Positions 53,446 through 63,183 of a DNA stretch of 64,000 nt are shown one piece after another. The notes beneath the pieces are model-generated. The model saw nothing but the letters and a program-made list of their open reading frames with translations. It was not told the origin of the DNA and ran no database searches. The stretch covers positions 1 to 64,000 of the forward strand of contig JAIBBY010000018.1 of assembly GCA_019694455.1 (NCBI GenBank). The letters run 5' to 3'. Position 1 is the first letter of the stretch, and each line of letters opens with the position of its first letter. The DNA is from Pirellulales bacterium. Its GTDB lineage: Bacteria > Planctomycetota > Planctomycetia > Pirellulales > JAEUIK01. Made by a program: the position numbers and the translations under genes.

Positions 53446-53892
53446 CTACGATTCGTCCGGAACTTTTTCGCCGCCGCAGCGCCGCTTTTCCATGACGACG
53501 GCGTTGCCTTGGGCGTTGTATTCCACATGCGACATGAAGCAGCGCATGAGCATGATGCCCCGGCCGCAGGGGCGTTCCAGATTTTCGGGATGGGTGCAAT
53601 CGGGCACCTGGCCGGGATCGAATCCGGGCCCCTCGTCGGCGACTTCGATCTGCAACCGATCGGCGGAGAGCCGGCAGCAGACCCGCACCTCTTTGTTGGC
53701 GTCGCGACAGTTGCCGTGCCGAATGGCGTTGGCCAGCGCCTCGTCCATGGCCAGTCGCACGCTGAAGACCTCTTGCGCATCCCACCCGTGGGCTTGTAAC
53801 TCTTCGAGCAACTCCTCGATGAGGCGTTGTCCCGCTTCCGAATCGCTAGGAATGACCTGTTCTCGCAGCCAGGTCCAGTGGGGTTGGGTCAT
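53446..53892 (-). CDS. Anti-sigma regulatory factor (Ser/Thr kinase-type ATPase, RsbW-like)
   Basis: 148 residues. GHKL ATPase motifs: N box LAMDEALANAIRHGN, G1 VADEGPGFDPGQV and G2 GRGIMLMRCFM. RsbW-type proteins bind a sigma factor or partner and phosphorylate a STAS antagonist (family knowledge). A GTG 6 bases upstream of ATG 53892 is an alternative start. The STAS protein gene is 67 bases upstream on the same strand, which gives a partner-switching pair. Neither a PP2C phosphatase nor an alternative sigma factor is nearby. Confidence 0.9.
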   Translation of the reverse strand: MTQPHWTWLREQVIPSDSEAGQRLIEELLEELQAHGWDAQEVFSVRLAMDEALANAIRHGNCRDANKEVRVCCRLSADRLQIEVADEGPGFDPGQVPDCTHPENLERPCGRGIMLMRCFMSHVEYNAQGNAVVMEKRRCGGEKVPDES

Positions 53893-53959
53893 GGTCACGC
53901 GAAAGGGATGGACGGTCGGTTCCGGTTGGCGCGCCGCAGCGCGATGGTCCTACGCAACG

Positions 53960-54313
53960 TCAAAAGGCGGCCAGCGCGTCCGCCTCGTCCTCTTTGATGT
54001 CAAACAGCTTGTTCAATTTGGTGATGGCGAAGACCTCATAGATCTCCGGCCGAATGTTGGAGAACTTCAACTTGCCGCCGTGCGCCTTCACCTTCTTGTC
54101 GAGCGTGATCAACTTGCCCAGCGCTGCGCTAGAAAGAAACTCGACGGTGGAGAAGTTGAGCAGCAGCTTGCTGCGGTTTTCGTCCTCCACCAGATTGAAG
54201 AGCTCTTGCCCCAGGCCCTGAATGCTGGCCTCGTCCAATATCTTGCGCTCGACAAAGCGGACGACCGTCACGTCGCCAACCTCGCTGACTGCCAATGCTC
54301 GGTGGACTGTCAT
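53960..54313 (-). CDS. STAS-domain anti-anti-sigma factor
   Basis: 117 residues. ATG 54313 has GGAAG 6 bases upstream and removes an unlikely basic extension. STAS fold: VTVVRFVERKILDEASIQ, LLLNFSTVEFLSSAALGKLITL (the Ser pair in FLSSAALG is the usual phosphorylation point) and KLKFSNIRPEIYEVF. It should be the unphosphorylated-on/phosphorylated-off switch for the RsbW-like kinase encoded next. Cytoplasmic. Confidence 0.92.
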   Translation of the reverse strand: MTVHRALAVSEVGDVTVVRFVERKILDEASIQGLGQELFNLVEDENRSKLLLNFSTVEFLSSAALGKLITLDKKVKAHGGKLKFSNIRPEIYEVFAITKLNKLFDIKEDEADALAAF

Positions 54314-54464
54314 CCGCCTCTTCCTTGTCTCGATGCCATGTCGCGGTTGATCGATCGCCAATCGAAGTTCAGGTCGCTCCCACAGCGCGCGTGCGCCAGG
54401 GGAGATGGCCTAAACCGTTGGTACTCAATGTTATTGCGATGATAGCGTGAGTCAAGCAACACGG

Positions 54465-55787
54465 CTATCGGCCGGCATTTGCCCGCCGCGATTGGGCCAC
54501 GGTCGACCGCCGGCTGCCGCCGCGCGCCTCGCGCCACGGTCGATTGGCCTCATATTCGCCGAGCCGCGTCTGATAGACCTCGGCCGTGTCGGGCGGGGCC
54601 TGCTGGATGGCGCTGGTCACCGTCTGGGCCGCCGTGGCGTAGTCGCCCGCATTGGCGTACGCCGCGGCCAGGGTGTCGAGATAACGATAGTTTTCGCCGT
54701 CCAGTTCCAGCGCCTTCTTCGCCGCGGTCACAGCATGTTCGCGATGGCGAAAGCGCTCGTCAGGGCAGGTGGCCATCAGCCAGGCCGTGCTCTGGTAGGC
54801 TCGGCCCAAGTTGGGATTGATGCGAATCGCCGCCCGATAATCGCTCGCCGCCTGGCCATATTGCCCGCGGTCGGCGTAGGTGTCGCCGCGATTGACATAG
54901 GCGGCTGCGTTCTCGGGCTCAAGTTGCAGCGCGCGATTGTAATCGGCGACGGCCCGATCGAAGTTCCCTTGCTTGTACCAGGCATGACCGCGGCTGTTGT
55001 AGGCCTCGCTGTCGCGCGGCGCCAACCGAATGGCGCGGCTGTAATCCTCTACGGCCTGTTGATACTCGCCGCGATCGTAGAGCAACTCGCCACGGTTGAA
55101 ATAGGCGTTGGCGTAGTTGGGCTTGAGCTTGATCGTGGCGTCGAAATCGGCCAGCGACTGATCGTACAGCCCGGCCAGCGCATAGGAGATGGCTCGGTTG
55201 TGCAGCGCCTTCCAGCGCGTGGAGTCGTATTGGAGCGATTTTTCGAAATCGGCCAGCGCTTCCTCGCCGCGCCCCTGCTCGGCCAGCACCTCGCCGCGCT
55301 CGTTGTGCGCCCAACTGATGAGTTGTTTGCCGTAGCGAGCAAACTGCCCTTCGAGATTTGCTGCCAGCGCCGAATCGCACAGCTCGATCATCCGCGTCAA
55401 CTCCGCGGCGGTTTTGGCGGTCTTGCTCAGTTCATAGGCCTGTTGCAGGCGGGCTTCCGGAGTCGCCGGCGCTTCGGCCTCGGACGCCGGTTGATCCAAT
55501 GGCGCGGCCTCGTCGGCGGGCGCCTCATCGCCAGCGGGCGGTGTCGCGGCATCTTGTTCAGCGGTCGTTGCTGCGCCATCCTCCGGCGCTGCGTCGCCCG
55601 CCGCATCCGCCGCGTCGGGCGCTGGCTCCTGCGGCTGCTCGTCGGCGGGCGTCAGGGCTTCGTCGATCGCCGCCGGGCCGGCGGGGAAGGGTGCGGTGGG
55701 CTCGTCCTGGCCGGCCGCCATGCCCGCCATCACTGCCGCAAAACAAAGCGCTCCTAGTAGACGCCCAAGTTGCGTTCGGCTTGTCAT
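54465..55787 (-). CDS. Secreted tetratricopeptide-repeat protein
   Basis: 440 residues. Signal peptide about 1-26 (LLGALCFAAVMAGMAAGQ), then a long Ala/Pro/Glu/Asp-rich linker (about 28-108), then six or more TPR units: ISWAHNERGEVLAEQGRGEEALADFEKS, RAISYALAGLYDQSLADFDATIKL, NRGELLYDRGEYQQAVEDYSRAI, SRGHAWYKQGNFDRAVADYNRAL and NRGDTYADRGQYGQAASDYRAAI, each a little over 20-34 residues. A basic tail ends the protein. Protein-protein scaffold in the periplasm or outside; partner unknown. Upstream of the STAS gene on the same strand by about 150 bases. Confidence 0.87.
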   Translation of the reverse strand: MTSRTQLGRLLGALCFAAVMAGMAAGQDEPTAPFPAGPAAIDEALTPADEQPQEPAPDAADAAGDAAPEDGAATTAEQDAATPPAGDEAPADEAAPLDQPASEAEAPATPEARLQQAYELSKTAKTAAELTRMIELCDSALAANLEGQFARYGKQLISWAHNERGEVLAEQGRGEEALADFEKSLQYDSTRWKALHNRAISYALAGLYDQSLADFDATIKLKPNYANAYFNRGELLYDRGEYQQAVEDYSRAIRLAPRDSEAYNSRGHAWYKQGNFDRAVADYNRALQLEPENAAAYVNRGDTYADRGQYGQAASDYRAAIRINPNLGRAYQSTAWLMATCPDERFRHREHAVTAAKKALELDGENYRYLDTLAAAYANAGDYATAAQTVTSAIQQAPPDTAEVYQTRLGEYEANRPWREARGGSRRSTVAQSRRANAGR

Positions 55788-55834
55788 CTCGTCGTCACTC
55801 CTTCGAACTCGAGCTGTTGATTTGCGCGGCCAGA

Positions 55835-57259
<1,425 letters not shown>

Positions 57260-57485
57260 CGTCTTGATTGGATCGAAAGATATGTGACAGAGAGCGGCCG
57301 CCGCAGGGGACAAGTGGCCCGGCAGCCGGCGTCATCATACCGGGCCCGGCGCAAGCGACCTAGACCGACACGTTTTCGCGGCGGATTGCGGCTGAAAATG
57401 TTGGCGCCGCAATCTGCTTGCTACCGTGGCCATTGCCATTCACAATCGGCGCACTCTCGAATCTGCTTGCATCCGGGGTCAACGT

Positions 57486-58817
57486 ATGCGATTTGCAGTG
57501 CTGGCCATTGTGTTGACGCTGACGGCGTCCGAGCCGCTCCATGCGGCGACCTACACGTTTCTGGTCGATCAATTCACCAGCGGAACCGCCGGCTATTACG
57601 CGCCTCGCGTCTCGGGCGCCAACGTCGTCTGGTGGGGTAATGTGGGAGGAACCGGTTCGAGCAAACGCGAAATCTTCTTTCACAACGGCGAGACGACCAC
57701 GCAACTCACCACCAACAACTACCTGGATAGCGATCCCGAGATCTCCGGAACGCATGTCGCCTGGTGGGGCATGCCCGACGGCACGGCCGCGACGAACCGC
57801 GAAATTTTTTACTTCGACGGCGCCACGACCACGCGAGTGACCAACGACTCTATCCGCGACGAGGGAGCGCGGATTTCTGGCGGCACGGTGGTGTGGGAAC
57901 GCGATGCCGGCGCGGCCAAAGAGATTGGGCGCTCGCCCGGATCGCACTTGACCAGCAACACGGTGTATGACGGGCAGCCTTCCATCGCTGGCTCGCGCGT
58001 GGTCTGGGTGAGCGACTCGACGCCGAATAATCAAATCATGCTCTACGACGGCGCGACGACCACGCCAATCCAAGCCAGTCAGTACGCGCTCGAAGATCCG
58101 CAGGCGTCCGACACACGCGTGGTTTGGGAAGGTTTCAAGGCGGGCACGACCAACGATCGCGAAATCTATCAATACGACGGCGCCAATCCCAACACCCCCA
58201 CCAATCTCAGCGACAACGCGTTCCCTGACTTCGACCCGCAAGTTTCGGGCGAGACGGTGGTTTGGTGGGGGGGTGTCTTCAACGATTTTCAGATTTATCA
58301 ATACAAGGATGGCGTCGTGGCGCCCATTTCCAGCGGGATTCGCAATCAGTTTCCGCGGATCGACGGCGACTTTGTCGTGTGGCAGCACTTCGACGGCAAC
58401 GACGACGAAATCTATTTCTGGGATGGCGCCGCCGCCGTGCCGCTCACCAACAACAACTACAACGACACCTTGCCGCGCATCTCTGGCAACCACATCGTGT
58501 GGGAAGCAACCGTGGGGGGCGGCAATCAGATCATGTCCGCCCTGCGCGCGCTGGAGGGAGACGCCAATCTCGACGGCGTCGCCAACGGCGCCGACTACAC
58601 CATTTGGGCAGACCACTTCGGCCAGTCTGGCGAGTTCACCGAGGGAGATTTCAATCAGGATGGCAAGGTCGACGGCGCCGACTACACGCTGTGGGCCGAC
58701 AGCTTCACCCCCGCGTCGGCCGCCGCCATGCCGATCCCCGAGCCGGCCACCGGACTGTTGGCGCTGATGGCCACCGTGGCCGCCGCGCTCGCTTGCCGTA
58801 GCCTGGGCTGGCGTTGA
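57486..58817 (+). CDS. Secreted propeller protein with dockerin pair and PEP-CTERM signal
   Basis: 443 residues from ATG 57486 (signal peptide FAVLAIVLTLTASEPLHA). Residues about 25-360 are repeated strands with a recurring I(S/R)G..VVW core, e.g. RVSGANVVWWG, EISGTHVAWWG, RISGGTVVWER, SIAGSRVVWVS, QVSGETVVWWG, RIDGDFVVWQH and RISGNHIVWEA, a WD40/TolB-like propeller of about seven units. A dockerin pair follows: GDANLDGVANGADYTIWADH and GDFNQDGKVDGADYTLWADS. The C-terminus IPEPATGLLALMATVAAALA with a basic end is a PEP-CTERM signal. Surface-attached, calcium-binding protein; ligand unknown. Confidence 0.87.
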   Translation: MRFAVLAIVLTLTASEPLHAATYTFLVDQFTSGTAGYYAPRVSGANVVWWGNVGGTGSSKREIFFHNGETTTQLTTNNYLDSDPEISGTHVAWWGMPDGTAATNREIFYFDGATTTRVTNDSIRDEGARISGGTVVWERDAGAAKEIGRSPGSHLTSNTVYDGQPSIAGSRVVWVSDSTPNNQIMLYDGATTTPIQASQYALEDPQASDTRVVWEGFKAGTTNDREIYQYDGANPNTPTNLSDNAFPDFDPQVSGETVVWWGGVFNDFQIYQYKDGVVAPISSGIRNQFPRIDGDFVVWQHFDGNDDEIYFWDGAAAVPLTNNNYNDTLPRISGNHIVWEATVGGGNQIMSALRALEGDANLDGVANGADYTIWADHFGQSGEFTEGDFNQDGKVDGADYTLWADSFTPASAAAMPIPEPATGLLALMATVAAALACRSLGWR

Positions 58818-58824
58818 TCCGCGA

Positions 58825-59424
58825 TTACCCGCGCTTGCGCAACAGGCAAGACCAGCCCAAGAAGGTCACCTCGGTATCAAGGATCGCCACAAAGCGAAAC
58901 TCGCGCAGTTCGACAATCTCGAACAAGCTGCCCAGCTCGCTGCGAATTTCTTCTTCGGTGACTGTCGGCGGACCGGGTTCGCCGGCAGGACGGGGTTTCC
59001 CAGCCAGCACCAAGCCCATGGCGCCATCGGCCAGCAGGCGGTGGACCGCCGGGGCGTAGGCGTCTGGATTGCCGCGCCGCACGGCGTGGTAACAGCCGCG
59101 ATCGAAGAAGAACTTGGCCGGCGGCTTTACCTCAAGAGGCGCCAGGATATCGGCCACGCGAAAATCGACCTTCACGCCCGCCACCTTGGCCGCCTCGCGG
59201 GCACGCTCGATCGCCAAAGGCGCCAAGTCGAGGCCGGTGACATCAAAACCTTGCTGGGCGAGCCAGACGCAATTAGTGCCGGCGCCGCAGCCAATCTCAA
59301 GTGCCCGGCACGGCGCGATTCCCTGCTCCTTGAGCACAAGCATCAGTTGCGGCGATGGCAGGCCCGTGTCCCACGGCGTGTCGCCCGTTGCGTAACGCTG
59401 ATTCCAATGAATTTCTTCGGCCAT
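58825..59424 (-). CDS. Class I SAM-dependent methyltransferase (TPMT/TehB-like)
   Basis: 199 residues. ATG 59424 gives MAEEIHWNQRYATGDTPWDTG, the typical start of thiopurine-methyltransferase-like proteins; the longer open frame upstream is Arg-rich and not homologous. Motif I ALEIGCGAGTNCVWLAQQG, Asp in DVTGLDLAPLAI, FDRGCYHAVRR, LVLAGKPRPAGEPGPPTVTEEEI. Members methylate small thiol, selenium or tellurium compounds or other small molecules (family knowledge). The 3' end is 7 bases from the convergent propeller gene. Confidence 0.85.
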   Translation of the reverse strand: MAEEIHWNQRYATGDTPWDTGLPSPQLMLVLKEQGIAPCRALEIGCGAGTNCVWLAQQGFDVTGLDLAPLAIERAREAAKVAGVKVDFRVADILAPLEVKPPAKFFFDRGCYHAVRRGNPDAYAPAVHRLLADGAMGLVLAGKPRPAGEPGPPTVTEEEIRSELGSLFEIVELREFRFVAILDTEVTFLGWSCLLRKRG

Positions 59425-59636
59425 GCCATCTTTTAGCAAAATTTGACCGCTGGCGATAGTTTGCGATGTCCCGCCTTGCCATGATCGACGCCGGCCAGCG
59501 GATGCGGCATGCCGGCATAGTCGCCTCATGTGCGCCCCTATTGCCTGCCATCGCGCGCGGCTACGCTTACAGAGGCAAACACCTCCCCAGGACGCATGTC
59601 CGAGACTTGAGCGGAGCGTTTGCAGACTCAAGTTCG

Positions 59637-59675
<39 letters not shown>

Positions 59676-59842
59676 GACTTAACAGGCAATAGGCTATGTG
59701 CGAAAATGCCGAGAAACAGCGATAAAACGCAGCTAGCGCGATGCGCGAATTGTCGGCAGTGTGTGGCGAAATAGGCTGCTTTCAGTAGACAGAGTAGACA
59801 AACGGAGACAAGCAGAGGCAATCAGAGACACGACAAAACAGA
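59676..59842. other. Spacer between the tRNA half and tRNA-Met
   Basis: 167 bases, purine rich toward its end with repeated AGACA/GAGACA words. The 11-base sequence GGACTCATAAT occurs on both sides (in the half-tRNA and in the complete tRNA). No gene or intron core is recognised. Confidence 0.5.
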
Positions 59843-59916
59843 GGGGCCGTAGCTCAATCGGTTAGAGCGCCGGACTCATAATCCGTCGGTTCTGGGTTCG
59901 AATCCCAGCGGCCCTA
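59843..59916 (+). tRNA. tRNA-Met(CAT), elongator type
   Basis: 74-nt cloverleaf. Acceptor GGGGCCG/CGGCCCT (first pair G-U), D stem GCTC/GAGC with 9-base loop, anticodon stem CCGGA/TCCGT (outer pair C/T mismatch) with loop CTCATAA (anticodon CAT), T stem CTGGG/CCCAG with loop TTCGAAT, discriminator A. A tRNA-Ile2 identity cannot be fully excluded because both use CAT. Confidence 0.93.
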
Positions 59917-59998
59917 CTTCGCTTTTTCTGGCGTCGCGCGAACGCGCGGATAGAATGGCGACGGCTAACTCAACCGCCGAGCCAGAGAGGGCCTTGCC

Positions 59999-60703
59999 AT
60001 GTTCGCCAGGATCGCTTGTGTCGCGTGCGCGATTGGCTGCCTGACAGCAGCTAGCCTATCGGCTCAAGAGCGGCCGGCGGTCAATGTCGATCGCCTGCGC
60101 GCCGACGCCACAGCCCAACATGCCGAGCTATTGGCGCTCGCCAAACAAGACCTGGCCAGCGCGCGCGGTTCGCTCGCCCGTTGCAAGAAAGGCAAGATCG
60201 ACACCACGATTCAGACCGCGCATTTCATTCCCGACCTGGCAGAGTCGAAAATCGTGTTTCGATCGCGCGGAGATCGGCTCAATGCCGTGCGACTATTCGC
60301 GGCCGAAGTAGACGTGATCGAAAAGGAAATCGCCGCCGCACAGGTCGGCAAGCGAAAATTGGTGCCGTGCCTGCGCGAGCCACTGGAGGCAGGTCAGGCG
60401 GGTCGCTTCGGCAGTCGAGCGCAGGTAGTGCAGGTAATCGACGATCGCCAGCTATTGGCAGAGATTCATACGCAACCTGACAGTGAGCCATTTCGCGAGC
60501 GGCGTCTAGTCTACCTGTCAGGCGTTGACGCGGCGGGCGTGAGTGATGGCGATATGATGCCGCTAACGGGTCGCGACGACGTATGGCAGTGCGTTGGCAC
60601 AAAGACTTACCAGACGGCTCTAGGCGCGTCGAATACCGTGCCGCAATTACGGCCACTCACGGAAGAACAGATCTCCGAATTGCGAGACTTGCTGGCCAAC
60701 TAG
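59999..60703 (+). CDS. Secreted hypothetical protein with planctomycete-type C-terminal module
   Basis: 234 residues. Signal peptide about 1-22 (ACVACAIGCLTAASLSAQ). The middle (residues 35-65) is a basic coiled-coil-like helix. The C-terminal half, VVQVIDDRQLLAEI, then RRLVYLSGVDAAGVSDGDM and WQCVGTKTYQTALGASNTV, matches a module I remember from many planctomycete secreted proteins (V.QVID..N.L....W L.G..T.G..DG.......V.GTKTY.T), function unknown. Separated from the next gene by about 60 bases on the same strand. Confidence 0.7.
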   Translation: MFARIACVACAIGCLTAASLSAQERPAVNVDRLRADATAQHAELLALAKQDLASARGSLARCKKGKIDTTIQTAHFIPDLAESKIVFRSRGDRLNAVRLFAAEVDVIEKEIAAAQVGKRKLVPCLREPLEAGQAGRFGSRAQVVQVIDDRQLLAEIHTQPDSEPFRERRLVYLSGVDAAGVSDGDMMPLTGRDDVWQCVGTKTYQTALGASNTVPQLRPLTEEQISELRDLLAN

Positions 60704-60765
60704 CCACCAATTAGATTGGTTGTTTGCACTGGGCAGTGCGTGCCGCTGAATCAAGGCGGCATCGA

Positions 60766-61857
60766 ATGGAGCGGGCTATTTTGTGCGTCGCGACTTGCGC
60801 GGCGTGGTTGACGGCGACAACATGCCAAGCCGGCATTGTTGCCGCTACAGGCGACTCGCAAACCAGCGCCTATGGCGCGATTTTACAGTATCAGTTCAAT
60901 CGCTTTGGCCTGCCCGCCCAGGCGCTGCGATTCGCCTCCGGCGGCGCGTCCGCGCCGATCTATACCGGGCAGGCGACTGATATTCACGCCGACCCACCGC
61001 ACGCGCACGATTTTGGCGCCGACGCCCTGAACTCCGGCGCTGGCGTGGTGCTTTTTCAGTTGGGCGTCAACGACTCGTTCTTGGAACCCGATCAATTTGC
61101 GGCGTTTCAGACTCTCATCGGGGCGGAATTCGACGCCTTCCAGACCGCTGGCGCGCAAGTGATCGTCGGCGCGAATCTGCCAGTGCTGACCAATCCCAAC
61201 GACGCGCGCTACGCGCTGGCCGATGAGCGGGTGCGCACGCTCTACAACCCCTGGCTGCAAACGCAGGCCGCCGAGCGCGGTTGGCTGTTTCTGGACAATT
61301 ACCACGCGATCCAACAGCAGCCCGGCTGGCAAAGCTGGTATTCCGACGACGGCCTGACGCCGGGCTACGTTCACCTGTACGGCGGCCAAAAAGTCAATGG
61401 CATTACCCCCGGCTACGACTGGCTGAGCCAGCAATACGCCTTTGGCGTGGCGAGCCTCTGCGCCGGCGACGCCGACATGAATGGCGTGGTCGATGGCGCA
61501 GACTACACCGCCTGGGCGGACGGCTTTCACCAACTCGGCGGCTTCGCCGGCGGCGACTTCAACTGCGACCTGCTCATCGACGGCGCCGACTACACCATTT
61601 GGGCCGACAACTTTTCCCCTGGCAGCGCCGCAATTCCGGTCCCCGAGCCTGCAAGCTGGCTGCTGCTCGTCGTAGGGTCGTGGCTGCCAGTAATTACCTT
61701 CGGTAGTTCTTGCGCCGCCGCGCCCAGGCAATACGCCAAGAACTGCTCGCCCCAGTTGGGGAAATTGGGATCAAAAGCGGCGGGCCAAAAGACGACCAGT
61801 GGCGCGGCCGAGACGGGGAATTTTTGCGCCCGCTCGCGGCGGGCCGCCCAAGGGTGA
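60766..61857 (+). CDS. SGNH/GDSL-type hydrolase with dockerin pair and PEP-CTERM, abnormal 3' end
   Basis: 363 residues from ATG 60766. Signal peptide about 1-23. Block I ATGDSQTSAYG (Ser nucleophile), block III FQLGVNDSFL, and D..H in DDGLTPGYVHLYGG fit the SGNH esterase fold. The dockerin pair is GDADMNGVVDGADYTAWADG and GDFNCDLLIDGADYTIWADN. VPEPASWLLLVVGSWLPVITF starts a PEP-CTERM signal, but there is no Arg cluster and the frame runs on for another ~55 residues into the antisense of the neighbouring minus-strand locus. The normal stop seems lost, probably by deletion or frameshift near 61690. The first 305 residues look intact. Confidence 0.75.
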   Translation: MERAILCVATCAAWLTATTCQAGIVAATGDSQTSAYGAILQYQFNRFGLPAQALRFASGGASAPIYTGQATDIHADPPHAHDFGADALNSGAGVVLFQLGVNDSFLEPDQFAAFQTLIGAEFDAFQTAGAQVIVGANLPVLTNPNDARYALADERVRTLYNPWLQTQAAERGWLFLDNYHAIQQQPGWQSWYSDDGLTPGYVHLYGGQKVNGITPGYDWLSQQYAFGVASLCAGDADMNGVVDGADYTAWADGFHQLGGFAGGDFNCDLLIDGADYTIWADNFSPGSAAIPVPEPASWLLLVVGSWLPVITFGSSCAAAPRQYAKNCSPQLGKLGSKAAGQKTTSGAAETGNFCARSRRAAQG

Positions 61858-62351
61858 TTGATCTCCAGTCCCATCGCCCAGGCGGTTTCCAGGTCGGGGC
61901 CGCCGGGCGTGAACTCGGCCCAACTGGCGCCGCGCCGGCGCTGCCCGCCGCCCAATGCCACGAACGGCACGACCGGCAGGCCATCGCTGACGAGTCGCGT
62001 GCGACGGTAGGTTTCCTGGTTCAGCGACCATTCGGCCAGATAGAGGGAGCAGCTATTGATCTGGCCCGGTGAACCAGGCGGGTAATAGTCGGCCACGGCC
62101 CAGCCGCTATCGCAGCCATCGGGTTGGATAGCGCCACGATCGTAATAGATCACGGCCGCCTGCGGGAACGCAGCGGTTAGCGGCCCGTCGATCGCCTGAT
62201 AGCGCTCGATCATCGCGGCGGCGTCATCCTTGCCGGCGCGCCAATGCTCGATATCGACGACGACATGCGTGATATTGAGCCCCGCGAACAAAGCGATGAA
62301 ACAAGTGCTCCAGGCCCTCGCCGTTGAGCGAGCCGATGCGCACGACGACAT
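61590..62351 (-). pseudogene. Remnant of a glycosidase-like protein (N-terminus missing)
   Basis: From about 62300 down to about 61705 the minus strand reads as good coding sequence (ITHVVVDIEHWRAGKDD, PLTAAFPQAAVIYYDRG, VSDGLPVVPFVALGGG, FAVDP-like FWPAAFDPNFPNWG). Alternating strand/helix order and spacing resemble the barrel domain of the 1180-residue protein. The first ~28 codons (MSSCASARSTARAWS...) are a shadow of the upstream gene in another frame, so the true N-terminus is absent. The last ~38 codons are antisense of the SGNH hydrolase, so the C-terminus is not original either. A gene fragment. Confidence 0.55.
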
Positions 62352-62724
62352 CGACCGGCGACTTCGAGCGATCGCCCATGCTCACGATCTCAAAGACCAC
62401 GGCGCGGTCCCCCGCGGCGGACTTGCGCGGCTGGATGCGCGTCTTGCCCAGCCAGCGGCGCAGTTCCCGATCGCGCGAGCTATCGGTCAGCCGCACCAGC
62501 TTGCGCATGTCGCCCGTCACCCAGGCCTTGGCCAGCAGCGGCGCGCGATGTTCCAGTTCGCCCGGAATCGCTTCTTCGGGCGGCTCGAACTTTGGCAATG
62601 TCACGAAGAAGTAGGCCAGGGTCACCAGCGCCGCCGCGCTCGCGCCCATCAGCCGCGCCGGCCCGATCAGTTCGACCACGACCACCGCGCCGCCAGCGCG
62701 CCGGCGAAAAAATGCGCAACGCAT
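62224..62724 (-). pseudogene. 3'-truncated membrane-anchored protein fragment
   Basis: About 166 codons. One membrane helix (LMGASAAALVTLAYFFVTL, start ATG 62724 or 62649), then EAIPGELEHRAPLLAKAWVTGDM and FEIVSMGDRSKSPVDVVVRIGS, an NTF2-like strand/helix pattern. After about residue 140 the sequence becomes Arg/His-rich (RGAQYHACRRRYRALARRQG), which is the neighbour read in the wrong frame. So the real 3' end is lost at about 62300, where the glycosidase remnant begins. Confidence 0.55.
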
Positions 62725-63183
62725 TGCGAGTTTGCAAGGTTGGGGAGATGACGGACGATTTGACGCGGCCGCGCGAAGGCGACCGCAAGATCGACTTGCG
62801 ACTTGTCACCAAATCTGAATCGGCGCTGCCAGAATTGAAACGAACTTGAACCGCAAGTTTGTCGAGGCTTGTTCTCGCGGTGCGTAGGTCGAAGGCGCCG
62901 AACTGGTGGGCGGATCAGCCAAGCCCGCTTACAAACACCCCAAAATGGCCGGTCTTTTGCGCACTATGTCAACGATTGGACTGAATTGCTAAAGTTACTG
63001 CCAATTGCTGACAGGTATTTCGGTAGCTGACGCGGGCTCGCTGTCGAATATCCCCCGCCGCAGACAATCCGTCACATAGGGTCCATGGCTTGGTTCGTAT
63101 TGGGGTGGCGCGGTCCTTTGTGGCGCGACGACCCGGCGGCGCATCGACGGTTTGCGTTCTCCGAAATCTTCACTCGACGACAA
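62725..63183. other. Intergenic region upstream of dabA
   Basis: About 460 bases. Divergent promoters must lie here. In the dabA frame an ATG at 63085 would add 33 residues. Nothing else recognised. Confidence 0.45.

Noticed and set aside
59676-59842. Group I intron in a tRNA-Ile(CAT)
   Set aside because: The position fits known tRNA introns, but no P7-like core or 3' exon could be found in the following sequence.
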